From JAEUSI01 sp036782915 (GTDB lineage: Bacteria; Bacteroidota; Ignavibacteria; Tepidaquicellales; Tepidaquicellaceae), in NCBI GenBank assembly GCA_036782915.1, contig DAIPYE010000011.1, positions 1-33,396 on the forward strand: a stretch of 33,396 nt of DNA, written 5' to 3'. The notes under the pieces are model-generated. The model did not search any database and had not been told where the DNA came from. It was given only the letters and a program-made list of their open reading frames with translations. Below are positions 25,306-33,343 of the stretch, piece after piece. Position numbers and translations under genes: made by a program. Numbering within the stretch: the stretch's first letter is position 1; every line of letters starts with the position of its first letter.

Positions 25306-27138
25306 ATGAAAATCCCAAATGAAAAATTTGAAGAAATAGCTCAGGCAAATGACATTATTGATGTGATCTCTGGATATATACAGGTTAAGAAAAAGGGGAA
25401 ATCCTTTCTGGCTATATGTCCATTTCATCCTGACAAGAATCCGTCTCTTCATATTTCCCAGCAAAAGCAGGTTTATCATTGCTTTTCATGTAAAGCAAGC
25501 GGAAATGTTTATTCTTTTGTTCAGAATTTTGAAAAAATAACTTTCATTGAAGCAGTTGAAAAGCTTGCCGAAAGAGCCGGCATAGTATTGAAAAAAAACT
25601 TTTCAGATCCTGACCAGACAAATGAAATATCAAGGCTTATCGAAATAAATAAATCTGCGGCAAAATATTTTTTCAGGAATCTGGAAGAACTTTCAGGAAA
25701 TGAAAAAGAAATAGTTTTTAATTATCTCAGTAAAAGAAATATTGACAATAAACTGAGAGCAAAATTTGGGATCGGATATTCTGGCAATAACTGGGACGGT
25801 CTTTTGAATCATTTTACGGAAGAAAATATTTTCAAAAAAGAAGATATTGAGAAAGCCGGACTGATCATCAAAAGTGAAAAAGACAGTAAATATTATGACA
25901 GGTTCAGAGGAAGGCTTATGTTTCCTATTATTAATGAGAGCGATAAAGTTGTGGGATTCGGGGGAAGAAAATTGTTTGAAGAAGACCCTGGCGGGAAATA
26001 TATAAATTCACCGGAATCGAAAATTTACAGTAAAAGCAGGATTCTCTACGGATTGAATTATGCAAAAGAGAAAATAAGATATTTCGATTATGTGATACTT
26101 GTGGAAGGTTATATGGACATTGTATCACTTTCAAAATACGGTATTGAAAACACAGTAGCATCAAGCGGTACTGCGCTGACAGAAGAGCAGGTAAAACTGA
26201 TCTCCCGATATACAAAAAACATTTTTGTACTATTTGATTCAGATTTTGCCGGTATAAAAGCAGCTAAAAGAGGTATTGAAATTATACTTGAAGCAGGTCT
26301 GGATCTTAATGTTATCAGTCTTCCTGACGGTGAAGACCCGGACAGTTTTATAAATAAATTCGGGAAGGAAGAATTTGAGAAATATTTGATTAACAAAAAA
26401 ACTGTGATCAATTTCATATCAGAATTGTATGAGAAAGAAGGAAAGTTCAATACTGTAAGTGATAAAACAGAATTTATAAAGGAAATAATCGGATTTATTG
26501 GCAGAATTCCCGATAAAATAAAAAGAGCATTTTATATAAAGGAAGTTGCAAAACAATATTCGCTTTATGAATCTGATATGCGGGATGAACTCGAAAAAGT
26601 TCTCAGCAATTATAAAGTTAACAGCTTTCCCAAAACTTCACTTGTAATACCCGAAAGAAAAAAGAATACAGATAACGGTTCATTTGGAATAATTTCATCC
26701 GCTGAAAAGGATCTGCTGGAAATTTTCATAAACGGAAATGATGAAGCTATAACATTTCTTGAAAATAATCTCGAGATCAGCTTCATTAAGAATAAGACGG
26801 TTATGAAACTTGCGGAATATTTTCTGGATGAGTATACAAACAACGGCAAAATTGAAATTAAAAAAGCATTGAATGATCTGGAAGACGAGGATGAAAAAAT
26901 TTTAATTACAAAAGCCGCATTAAATGTTCATGAGATTAGCGAAACTGAAAATAATTCAAGAGACAGGATCCTTGCGGGAAACATAGCTCCGGACTATAAC
27001 ATAAAAGCTGCAAGGGATCTTATTAAAAAATTCAGGATCAGTCAGCTTGAAGACCTTAGAAACGAAATGAAAAAGAACCCGGAATCCATGCTGGAGGTTT
27101 TTGAAATTTCAAAACAAATTAACGAATTAAAAAAATAA
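25306..27138 (+). CDS. dnaG: DNA primase DnaG
   Basis: Synthesises RNA primers at the replication fork. The 610 residues have the standard order. The N-terminal CHC2 zinc-binding domain is FLAICPFHPDKNPSLHI...VYHCFSCKASGN with C38, H41, C59 and C62. The RNA-polymerase/TOPRIM core has GRLMFPI, VGFGGR, E267 in VILVEGYMD and D311/D313 in LFDSDFAGIKAA. A C-terminal helical helicase-interaction region completes it. It starts a plus-strand group with a TrmO-family gene (12 bp) and nusB. The usual partners rpsU and rpoD are not adjacent. Confidence 0.97.
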   Translation: MKIPNEKFEEIAQANDIIDVISGYIQVKKKGKSFLAICPFHPDKNPSLHISQQKQVYHCFSCKASGNVYSFVQNFEKITFIEAVEKLAERAGIVLKKNFSDPDQTNEISRLIEINKSAAKYFFRNLEELSGNEKEIVFNYLSKRNIDNKLRAKFGIGYSGNNWDGLLNHFTEENIFKKEDIEKAGLIIKSEKDSKYYDRFRGRLMFPIINESDKVVGFGGRKLFEEDPGGKYINSPESKIYSKSRILYGLNYAKEKIRYFDYVILVEGYMDIVSLSKYGIENTVASSGTALTEEQVKLISRYTKNIFVLFDSDFAGIKAAKRGIEIILEAGLDLNVISLPDGEDPDSFINKFGKEEFEKYLINKKTVINFISELYEKEGKFNTVSDKTEFIKEIIGFIGRIPDKIKRAFYIKEVAKQYSLYESDMRDELEKVLSNYKVNSFPKTSLVIPERKKNTDNGSFGIISSAEKDLLEIFINGNDEAITFLENNLEISFIKNKTVMKLAEYFLDEYTNNGKIEIKKALNDLEDEDEKILITKAALNVHEISETENNSRDRILAGNIAPDYNIKAARDLIKKFRISQLEDLRNEMKKNPESMLEVFEISKQINELKK

Positions 27139-27150
27139 AATTCAAACAAC

Positions 27151-27618
27151 ATGTACTCGATAGAACCGATTGCATTTGTAAAAAATATAAGAAAAGGTAT
27201 TGAAGATGATTACTGGGGTGATGTTATTTCAGAGATCATACTCAGCGATAAAATCCCTGAAAGCAGTTTAACTGGAATTGAAAATTATTCACATCTGGAA
27301 ATAATTTATTATTTTCATCTTGCAGATCCTTCAGAGATAAACATTTCTTCTTCATTCCCGAGGGAAAACAGGAAATTTCCTTTGACAGGAATTTTTGCCC
27401 AGAGAAAAAGATTAAGACCGAATTTACTGGGAGCAACTATCGTAAAGCTGATCAAAGCAGATAAAAATTCTCTGACAGTCTCTGGACTGGATGCAATAAA
27501 TGAAACTCCCGTAATAGACATAAAGCCTGTACTAAAAGAGTTTCTGCCACTGGGGGAAACTGAGCAGCCCGATTGGTCGACAGAATTAATGAAAGAATAC
27601 TGGTCAGTAAAAAAATGA
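27151..27618 (+). CDS. trmO: TsaA/TrmO-family protein (tRNA t6A N6-methyltransferase-like)
   Basis: A 155-residue UPF0066/TsaA-domain protein. E. coli TrmO uses S-adenosylmethionine to methylate t6A37 in certain tRNAs. The family pattern is visible: YSIEPIAFVKN at the start, LTGIENYSHLEIIYYFH, FPLTGIFAQRKRLRPNLLG and SGLDAINETPVIDIKP. The family core usually reads RSPxRPNPIGLS; here it is RKRLRPNLLGAT, keeping RPN but not the Pro-Ile-Gly part. It lacks the C-terminal domain of E. coli TrmO, as many short homologues do. Family assignment is firm; enzymatic identity is less so. It lies 12 bp after dnaG. Confidence 0.82.
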   Translation: MYSIEPIAFVKNIRKGIEDDYWGDVISEIILSDKIPESSLTGIENYSHLEIIYYFHLADPSEINISSSFPRENRKFPLTGIFAQRKRLRPNLLGATIVKLIKADKNSLTVSGLDAINETPVIDIKPVLKEFLPLGETEQPDWSTELMKEYWSVKK

Positions 27619-27713
27619 AAATCAAAATATAATTTTTTTAATGCAAAAAGACTACAAAAAGAATATTAAATTTGATTTTTATTGATTAGCTTTATAAGAA
27701 TTAATCACACATA

Positions 27714-28199
27714 ATGTCGCAGTATAAAAGAAGAGATATAAGGATCAAAGTAATGCAGACTCTTTATGCTCATCAGATTTCCAAAGACCCGATTGAAAAG
27801 GTTAAACTTGATCAGTTATCAGAAATAAAAGAAGCAGAAAACAAAGAGTTTGCCAATCTTTTGATCGAGCTTGTTCTTAGAAACGAAGAATTGCTTGATG
27901 ATCTTATTAATGATAAAGCAGTTAACTGGGAGCTGGAAAGAATTTCCATTGTTGATAAACTGATTCTAAAGATTGGATTGGCAGAATTGCTATACTTTCC
28001 TGACATACCTCCGAAAGTTTCGATTAATGAAGCTATTGATATCGCTAAGGATTTTTGCACAAGGAACAGCGGAAAATTTGTAAACGGAATTCTTGACGCA
28101 GTACACGATGATCTTAAAAAATCCAAGACACTAAATAAAACCGGCCGGGGACTTATAAATATCAAGAAGAAAGAAAAACAAACAGAATCTGTAAAATAA
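27714..28199 (+). CDS. nusB: Transcription antitermination factor NusB
   Basis: Binds boxA RNA with NusE (S10) to keep RNA polymerase processive on rRNA operons. The 161-residue all-helical protein shows RRDIRIKVMQTLYAHQ, VDKLILKIGLAELLY, PPKVSINEAIDIAKDF and GKFVNGILDAV, all diagnostic. The C-terminal extension after about residue 135 is Lys-rich and not conserved. The stop codon lies inside an intrinsic terminator hairpin. It lies 95 bp after the TrmO-family gene. Confidence 0.96.
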   Translation: MSQYKRRDIRIKVMQTLYAHQISKDPIEKVKLDQLSEIKEAENKEFANLLIELVLRNEELLDDLINDKAVNWELERISIVDKLILKIGLAELLYFPDIPPKVSINEAIDIAKDFCTRNSGKFVNGILDAVHDDLKKSKTLNKTGRGLINIKKKEKQTESVK

Positions 28200-28216
28200 T
28201 ACAGATTCAGTTTTTT
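28183..28216 (+). terminator. Intrinsic terminator overlapping the nusB stop codon
   Basis: GAATCTGTA (28185-28193) pairs perfectly with TACAGATTC (28200-28208) around a 6-base loop. Six T follow at 28211-28216. The nusB stop codon (28197-28199) forms part of the loop, so translating ribosomes would cover the 5' arm of the hairpin. Confidence 0.8.
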
Positions 28217-28261
28217 AAAATATAAATTTTCATCTTACCTGTAAAATTAGATTGTTTTTTG

Positions 28262-29470
28262 ATGAAGAATAAGAATCAGATATTCGTATGGTCGCTCTTC
28301 GATTTTGGAAATTCCTCCTACGCAGTTATAATTGTTGCCTTCGTATTTGCAGTTTACTTCAAAGAAGTTATCGCATCAGGTCAGTCAATCGGTGATCTCT
28401 ACTGGTCAATCGGAATAAATATTTCAATGATAATCTCTGCAGTTCTAAATCCTGTTTGCGGAGCGATCGCCGATTATTCTTCGAATAAAAAAAAATTCCT
28501 TTTCTTCTTTACATTGATTTGTGTTATATCTACGGCGCTAATGTATTTTACAAATGAAGGAACAATTCTTTTTGCACTCACGCTTTTCATTTTTTCCAAT
28601 ATCGGATTTCAAACCGGACTGACATTTTATGATGCGTTCATTTCTGAGATCACTGAAGAGAAATATTATAACAAAGTATCGGGAATAGGTTACGCAGTAG
28701 GTTATATAGGTTCGCTGATCTCCGTTGCTCTTGTTTTTCCGCTGAAGGATGATCCGAACTTACTTTTTCTTGTCAGCGCAATATTTTTTCTGGTTTTCTC
28801 ATTACCTATGTTCTTATTTTTAAACGAAAAAAAAATTGTCCGTGAAAAACCGGATACCGGTTACGTGCAATACGGTTTCAACAAGGTGAAAAACACTTTA
28901 AAAAATATAAATAACTTCAGAAATCTGAAGAACTTTCTGATCTCATATTTTCTGTACATCGATGCTGTGAATACAATAATATTTTTTGCGGGAATTTACG
29001 CCAGCAGCACTTTGAATTTCACCACTGTTGAACTTGCTGTTTTCTTTCTGATCGTTCAGTTCAGCGCAATGATCGGCTCGCTATTATTCGGATTTCTGGG
29101 AAGTAAAATTGGAATTTTAAGATCGATATATATTAATTTAGTAATATGGACACTGATCTCGCTGGCAGTATTTTTTACGGACGATAAAATGTCTTTTTAT
29201 ATTATCGGAGGAGTTGCCGGAACATTCCTGGGGTCTGCTCAAAGTTTATCAAGAACTCTCATGACAATGCTGACTCCTCTTGAATTTAAAACAGAGTTTT
29301 TCGGATTCTACGGATTATTTGAAAAGACATCAACTATACTCGGTCCGCTTACATTTGGGCTGGTTTCATGGCTTTCCGGTTCACAAAAATATGCTGTTTT
29401 ATCAGTTGGAGTTTTTTTCATACTCGGTATGTTACAATTGAAAAAAGTAAAAGTAAAGGAGATAAATTAA
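28262..29470 (+). CDS. MFS transporter, UMF1 (Atg22-like) family
   Basis: A 402-residue membrane protein with about 12 hydrophobic segments. The N-terminus IFVWSLFDFGNSSYAVIIV matches the UMF1/Atg22-like family signature W(A/S)LYDFANSAY. In yeast, Atg22 exports amino acids from the vacuole; bacterial members are uncharacterised. Later conserved parts are LNPVCGAIADYSSNKK, GTFLGSAQSLSRTLM and FFGFYGLFEKTSTILGPL. I chose ATG at 28262 over the TTG one codon earlier. It lies shortly after the nusB terminator and starts a run of three closely spaced genes. Confidence 0.9.
   Translation: MKNKNQIFVWSLFDFGNSSYAVIIVAFVFAVYFKEVIASGQSIGDLYWSIGINISMIISAVLNPVCGAIADYSSNKKKFLFFFTLICVISTALMYFTNEGTILFALTLFIFSNIGFQTGLTFYDAFISEITEEKYYNKVSGIGYAVGYIGSLISVALVFPLKDDPNLLFLVSAIFFLVFSLPMFLFLNEKKIVREKPDTGYVQYGFNKVKNTLKNINNFRNLKNFLISYFLYIDAVNTIIFFAGIYASSTLNFTTVELAVFFLIVQFSAMIGSLLFGFLGSKIGILRSIYINLVIWTLISLAVFFTDDKMSFYIIGGVAGTFLGSAQSLSRTLMTMLTPLEFKTEFFGFYGLFEKTSTILGPLTFGLVSWLSGSQKYAVLSVGVFFILGMLQLKKVKVKEIN
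29455..29461 (+). promoter_or_regulatory. Shine-Dalgarno that sets a TTG start
   Basis: AAAGGAG lies 10 bases before TTG at 29472, inside the last codons of the MFS gene. It supports TTG as the start of the transglutaminase-like gene, because no ATG occurs close by in that frame. Confidence 0.7.
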
Positions 29471-29471
29471 A

Positions 29472-30377
29472 TTGTCAGAATTAAAAGAAAAAGAAATCCC
29501 CGGATCAAACGAACTTGATCATTTAATAAAACTGCTTGATGATGAGGATGAGAGTGTTTATTCAAATGTCAGAGACAGATTTATTTCTCACGGAAAGGAC
29601 ACATCAGATTATCTGGAGAATTTTCTTTCAAATAAACTTATTGAAGAAAATAATCTTATCAGAAAAAGAGCCAGTGAAGTTATTACTGCAATTAATTTTG
29701 AAAACATAGAATCTGAAATGACTCAGCTTATTAACAGCGGAAATAAATATATACTTGAAGATGCAATGCTGATAATAGCTTCCTACGGTTATCCGTTAAT
29801 TGATAAAAGTGATTACAAAAGTAAACTCGACAAGATATCCTCTGATATAAAAGCAATATTATCTGAAAAGGAAATTAAGAACTCAGAAATGCCGCCTCAG
29901 GAAATTCTTAAAACAATAAATAATTTTCTTTTCAGAGAAAAAGGTTTTACAGGTAACAGTGATAATTATTACGATCCGGATAACAGTTTTATTAATAAGG
30001 TCATTGACGACAGAAAAGGAATTCCGGTAACATTGTCAATTCTGTATATGCTGATTGCCAGAAGACTGGATCTTCCTGTTTACGGAATAAATCTTCCGGG
30101 ACATTTTATACTTAAACATAATAACGGTAATGCTGAAGAGGAATACTTTATAGATCCATTCAACAAAGGAGTTCTTATATCTGTAAAAGAAGCGTCACAA
30201 TTCATTAAAAACTCCGGAATGTCCAAAGATGAATTCATTGACATTCCGTATTTAAAACCTTCTACTGATAAAGAGATTCTTTTGAGAGTATTAAGAAATT
30301 TATCAGAAGCTTTTAAAAAAGAAAACGAATTTCTGAAATCAGAACAAATCGAAAAACTAATGCTGAATTTTGCCTGA
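29472..30377 (+). CDS. SirB1 / transglutaminase-like (Transglut_core2) protein
   Basis: A 301-residue protein starting at TTG 1 bp after the previous stop. The N-terminal part (about 10-130) is helical and may form HEAT-like repeats. The C-terminal domain carries the SirB1-type core: INKVIDDRKGIPVTLSILY, ARRLDLPVYGINLPGHFIL and EYFIDPFNKG. Members have a transglutaminase/cysteine-protease-like fold, but the catalytic cysteine is not evident here, and SirB1-type proteins are of unclear activity. It lacks a signal peptide, so it is likely cytoplasmic. The following gene overlaps its end by 8 bases. Confidence 0.85.
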   Translation: MSELKEKEIPGSNELDHLIKLLDDEDESVYSNVRDRFISHGKDTSDYLENFLSNKLIEENNLIRKRASEVITAINFENIESEMTQLINSGNKYILEDAMLIIASYGYPLIDKSDYKSKLDKISSDIKAILSEKEIKNSEMPPQEILKTINNFLFREKGFTGNSDNYYDPDNSFINKVIDDRKGIPVTLSILYMLIARRLDLPVYGINLPGHFILKHNNGNAEEEYFIDPFNKGVLISVKEASQFIKNSGMSKDEFIDIPYLKPSTDKEILLRVLRNLSEAFKKENEFLKSEQIEKLMLNFA

Positions 30378-31674
30378 TACATTTAAAATAAATAATGATA
30401 AGAATAAGGATATATTCAAAAAGAAAATACTTTTCCTCAATCAGTATTCATTTTTATTATTTATCCTCATTATTGTTTTAATTTCCGGTTTCAGTTTAAA
30501 ATCATTTGCTCAGATTGATGATGAGATTGAAATTATTGAGAGCATTCCACTGGAAACTTCACTTGAAAAATCAGATCTTCCAAGGACTTATGATGTCTGG
30601 CTGAAAATGATCAATGATGCAAAACATTCAATTGATATTGAAACGTTTTATTTCGCAAATAAAAAAGGTCAGCCTCTTGATGATATTATTTCAGCGATAA
30701 AAATTGCCGCTGAAGTCAGAAGTGTAAAAGTAAGGATCATTGTTGATTCCGGTTTTTATTCAAATAATGATAAATCGGCTGATGAACTTGAAGGAATTCA
30801 GAATATTGAAATAAAAAAAATTCCGTTTTCAAATCTGGCCGGCGGTGTAATGCACGCAAAATATTTTATTGTTGACAATGAAAACTTATTTCTCGGAAGT
30901 CAGAATATGGACTGGAGAGCATTAATACATATTCATGAAATAGGAGTAAGGATCAAAAATAAACAGACAGTGAAAACTTTTTCAGATCTGTTTGATACTG
31001 ACTGGAAACTTTGCGACAATAATTTTTACGGAATAACCAATATGGCCGTTCATAGTTTTGTTACGGCTGATAATCCTGTTGTTATGAAAACAGAAAATTT
31101 TGGCGAAATAAAGCTTTACCCTGCATTCAGTCCCCCTTCTCTGAATATGCCCGGTTTGAGTTCCGAAGAAGACGAACTTTTAAAAATCATTAAAAATTCA
31201 AAAAGCAGATTGTCTATTCAGATGTATTCCTATTCTCCGAAAGCCAGGAATGAAAATAATTATTATGATAATATTGACAAAGCATTAAGATCAGCAGCGG
31301 AAAGAGGAGTTCAGATAAAAATTATTTTTTCAGACTGGGCAATAAGAGAGCCTGCAACTGAATTTATTAAAGATCTTTCTAAAGTTGAAAATATTAAAAT
31401 TAAATTCAGTTCTATACCTGAATACAGTACAGGATTTATTCCTTACGCAAGAGTTGAGCACTGCAAGTATTTTATTTCGGATGATGACATTTCATGGTTA
31501 AGCACTGCAAACTGGGAATGGGGTTACTTCAATAATTCGAGGAATGCAACAATGATAATTGAAAACAAGAAAATAAATGAGTTGCTGAATAAAGTATTTG
31601 AAAGAAGCTGGGAAAGCAATTTTGTCAGTGAAGTAGATGTAAGCAAAGTATATAAACCTGTAAAACGGAATTGA
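30370..31674 (+). CDS. Secreted/membrane-anchored PLD-superfamily protein, PLD3/PLD4-like
   Basis: A 434-residue protein with two HKD motifs. The first is H162/K164/D169 in MHAKYFIVDN, followed by LFLGSQNMDWRALIHIHEIG. The second is H364/K366/D371 in VEHCKYFISDD, followed by WLSTANWEWGYFNNS. Both flanking blocks resemble animal PLD3/PLD4 (GSANMDWRSLTQVKELG; TSNWxxxYF), known as 5' exonucleases of single-stranded nucleic acid. Residues 1-27 are Lys/Asn/Asp-rich, then a hydrophobic segment (28-46) ends SFAQ, giving either a type II anchor or a long signal peptide. The start is TTG, 8 bases inside the preceding gene. Activity on nucleic acid rather than phospholipid is inferred only from the resemblance. 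Confidence 0.85.
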   Translation: MPDTFKINNDKNKDIFKKKILFLNQYSFLLFILIIVLISGFSLKSFAQIDDEIEIIESIPLETSLEKSDLPRTYDVWLKMINDAKHSIDIETFYFANKKGQPLDDIISAIKIAAEVRSVKVRIIVDSGFYSNNDKSADELEGIQNIEIKKIPFSNLAGGVMHAKYFIVDNENLFLGSQNMDWRALIHIHEIGVRIKNKQTVKTFSDLFDTDWKLCDNNFYGITNMAVHSFVTADNPVVMKTENFGEIKLYPAFSPPSLNMPGLSSEEDELLKIIKNSKSRLSIQMYSYSPKARNENNYYDNIDKALRSAAERGVQIKIIFSDWAIREPATEFIKDLSKVENIKIKFSSIPEYSTGFIPYARVEHCKYFISDDDISWLSTANWEWGYFNNSRNATMIIENKKINELLNKVFERSWESNFVSEVDVSKVYKPVKRN

Positions 31675-31813
31675 GCATAGAAACAATTTGATTAATTCAA
31701 TCCAACCAAAAGCACTTCCAAAAATATTTAAATTCAGAATTTCAGTTGATTTTGTGAACTAAAGAATCTAAATTAGTTACCCCAAATTTTTTATTAATTT
31801 AAACATTAAAAAA

Positions 31814-33130
31814 ATGAAAAATTTAATTCTCACCTTGCTTTTGCTATTCCCCTTAGTTGTGTTTTCTCAGGAAACAGATTTTGTTGCGCCTCCGGAAAAA
31901 AGAAATTGTTCAACAATGGAAGTTTTTGACAGGTTAAAAGCTGAAGATCCCGGTTATGAGAACAGGCTGGATCAGATCGAAAATGAGATCCAGAATTACA
32001 TCAGAAGTAATCCGCAACACGATATGGCAGTGATAAATATTCCTGTAGTAGTCCATGTAGTTTATAAAACCGCAGCGCAGAATATCTCAACAGCACAGAT
32101 ACAGTCACAGATAAATATTCTCAATCAGGATTTCAGAAAATTAAATGCGGATGTATCAGGAGTTCCTACCGCATTTCAGGCAAGTGTTGCTGATTGCCAG
32201 ATCAATTTTTGTCTCGCTTCCAGAGATCCAAACGGAGCTGCAACAACAGGTATAGTAAGAAAATCAACAACTAAAACTTCTTTCAGCACAAACGATTATG
32301 TGAAATATTCAAGCAGAGGCGGTTTTTATACCTGGGGCAGAAAAAAAAATCTTTATTTTTGGGGTTTTTATTTTAGCGGGGGAGGACTTTGTTATTCACA
32401 ATTTCCCGGGGGAGCAGCTGCTACTGACGGAGTTGTTATCGGATATAAGTACTTCGGAAACACCGGAGCTGCTGTATATCCTTTTAATAAAGGAAGAACA
32501 GCTACACATGAAGTAGGTCATTGGCTGAATCTAAGACATATCTGGGGTGATGACGGAACCGGCTGCACGGGTTCAGATCTTGTTTCTGATACACCTAATC
32601 AGGCTGATGAAAATTATGGCTGTCCATCATTTCCTACCATCAGCTGTTCTAACGGACCAAACGGAGAAATGTACATGAATTATATGGATTATACAGATGA
32701 CAGATGTATGTTTATGTTTACAACAGGTCAGTCTTCAAGAATGAGCGCTGCATTAAACGGTACAAGAGCTTCACTTTTATCTTCAAATGGATGTACTTCT
32801 CCAGTTTTAAATCCCGGCGAAATTCAGGATAATAATTCTCCGCAACTGGAAGAAGATATCAATAAAGATGTGTTCAGACTTTATCAGAATCTGCCAAATC
32901 CATTTAACCCGACAACTTCTATAAGTTTTAACCTGCCCGAAGGAGGAGTAGTTAGTTTAAAGATATTTGATATTTCAGGAAGAGAAGTCAGCTCTTTAAT
33001 TGATTCATATCTTAGTGCTGGACTTCATACAGCACAATTTGACGGAGCTGCACTATCTTCAGGAACTTATTATTACAAACTTACAAATGGAAATTTGACT
33101 GAAATCAGAAAAATGATATTACTAAAATAA
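31814..33130 (+). CDS. Secreted M43 (pappalysin-type) zinc metalloprotease with T9SS sorting tail
   Basis: A 438-residue secreted protease. Signal peptide 1-19 (LLLLFPLVVFSQ). The propeptide-like and catalytic domain contains the metzincin zinc motif HEVGHWLNLRH (H232, E233, H236, H242) and the Met-turn YMNYMDYTDD with M291. The C-terminus (about 363-438) is a type IX secretion sorting domain: YQNLPNPFNPTTSISF, LKIFDISGREV, SGTYYYKL and a KMILLK end. The protein would cross the outer membrane by T9SS and be released or attached. Residues about 171-194 are abnormal compared with the family (see findings) and may be corrupted sequence. A terminator follows. No T9SS component gene is in the window. 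Confidence 0.93.
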   Translation: MKNLILTLLLLFPLVVFSQETDFVAPPEKRNCSTMEVFDRLKAEDPGYENRLDQIENEIQNYIRSNPQHDMAVINIPVVVHVVYKTAAQNISTAQIQSQINILNQDFRKLNADVSGVPTAFQASVADCQINFCLASRDPNGAATTGIVRKSTTKTSFSTNDYVKYSSRGGFYTWGRKKNLYFWGFYFSGGGLCYSQFPGGAAATDGVVIGYKYFGNTGAAVYPFNKGRTATHEVGHWLNLRHIWGDDGTGCTGSDLVSDTPNQADENYGCPSFPTISCSNGPNGEMYMNYMDYTDDRCMFMFTTGQSSRMSAALNGTRASLLSSNGCTSPVLNPGEIQDNNSPQLEEDINKDVFRLYQNLPNPFNPTTSISFNLPEGGVVSLKIFDISGREVSSLIDSYLSAGLHTAQFDGAALSSGTYYYKLTNGNLTEIRKMILLK

Positions 33131-33155
33131 TTTTAATACTTAAATTTGTAATAAT

Positions 33156-33189
33156 AAAACCCGGTGAATTAAATTTTCCCGGGTTTTTT
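33156..33189 (+). terminator. Intrinsic terminator after the M43 protease gene
   Basis: AAAACCCGG (33156-33164) pairs with CCGGGTTTT (33179-33187) around a 14-base AT-rich loop, and the T run continues to 33189. It lies 26 bp after the stop codon. Confidence 0.8.
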
Positions 33190-33310
33190 ATTTGATCTTT
33201 TTCAAAACGGTTGATTTAACTGATTAAAATTATTTCCCGGAATCGAATAGTTATGATAAAATTCATTTTTATGCGTGACGTAGTTCAGAATACTTTGAGG
33301 CAGAAAATGA

Positions 33311-33342
33311 AAAAAACTTGTCTCTATTAGAAACAAGTTTTT
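33311..33342 (-). terminator. Intrinsic terminator of the tRNA-Leu gene
   Basis: AAAAACTTGT (33312-33321) and ACAAGTTTTT (33333-33342) form a perfect 10-bp stem. Read on the minus strand the hairpin ends in a T run (33316-33311), immediately beyond the 3' end of the tRNA. The stretch 33190-33310 between the two terminators holds nothing I can recognise. Confidence 0.75.
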
Positions 33343-33343
33343 G

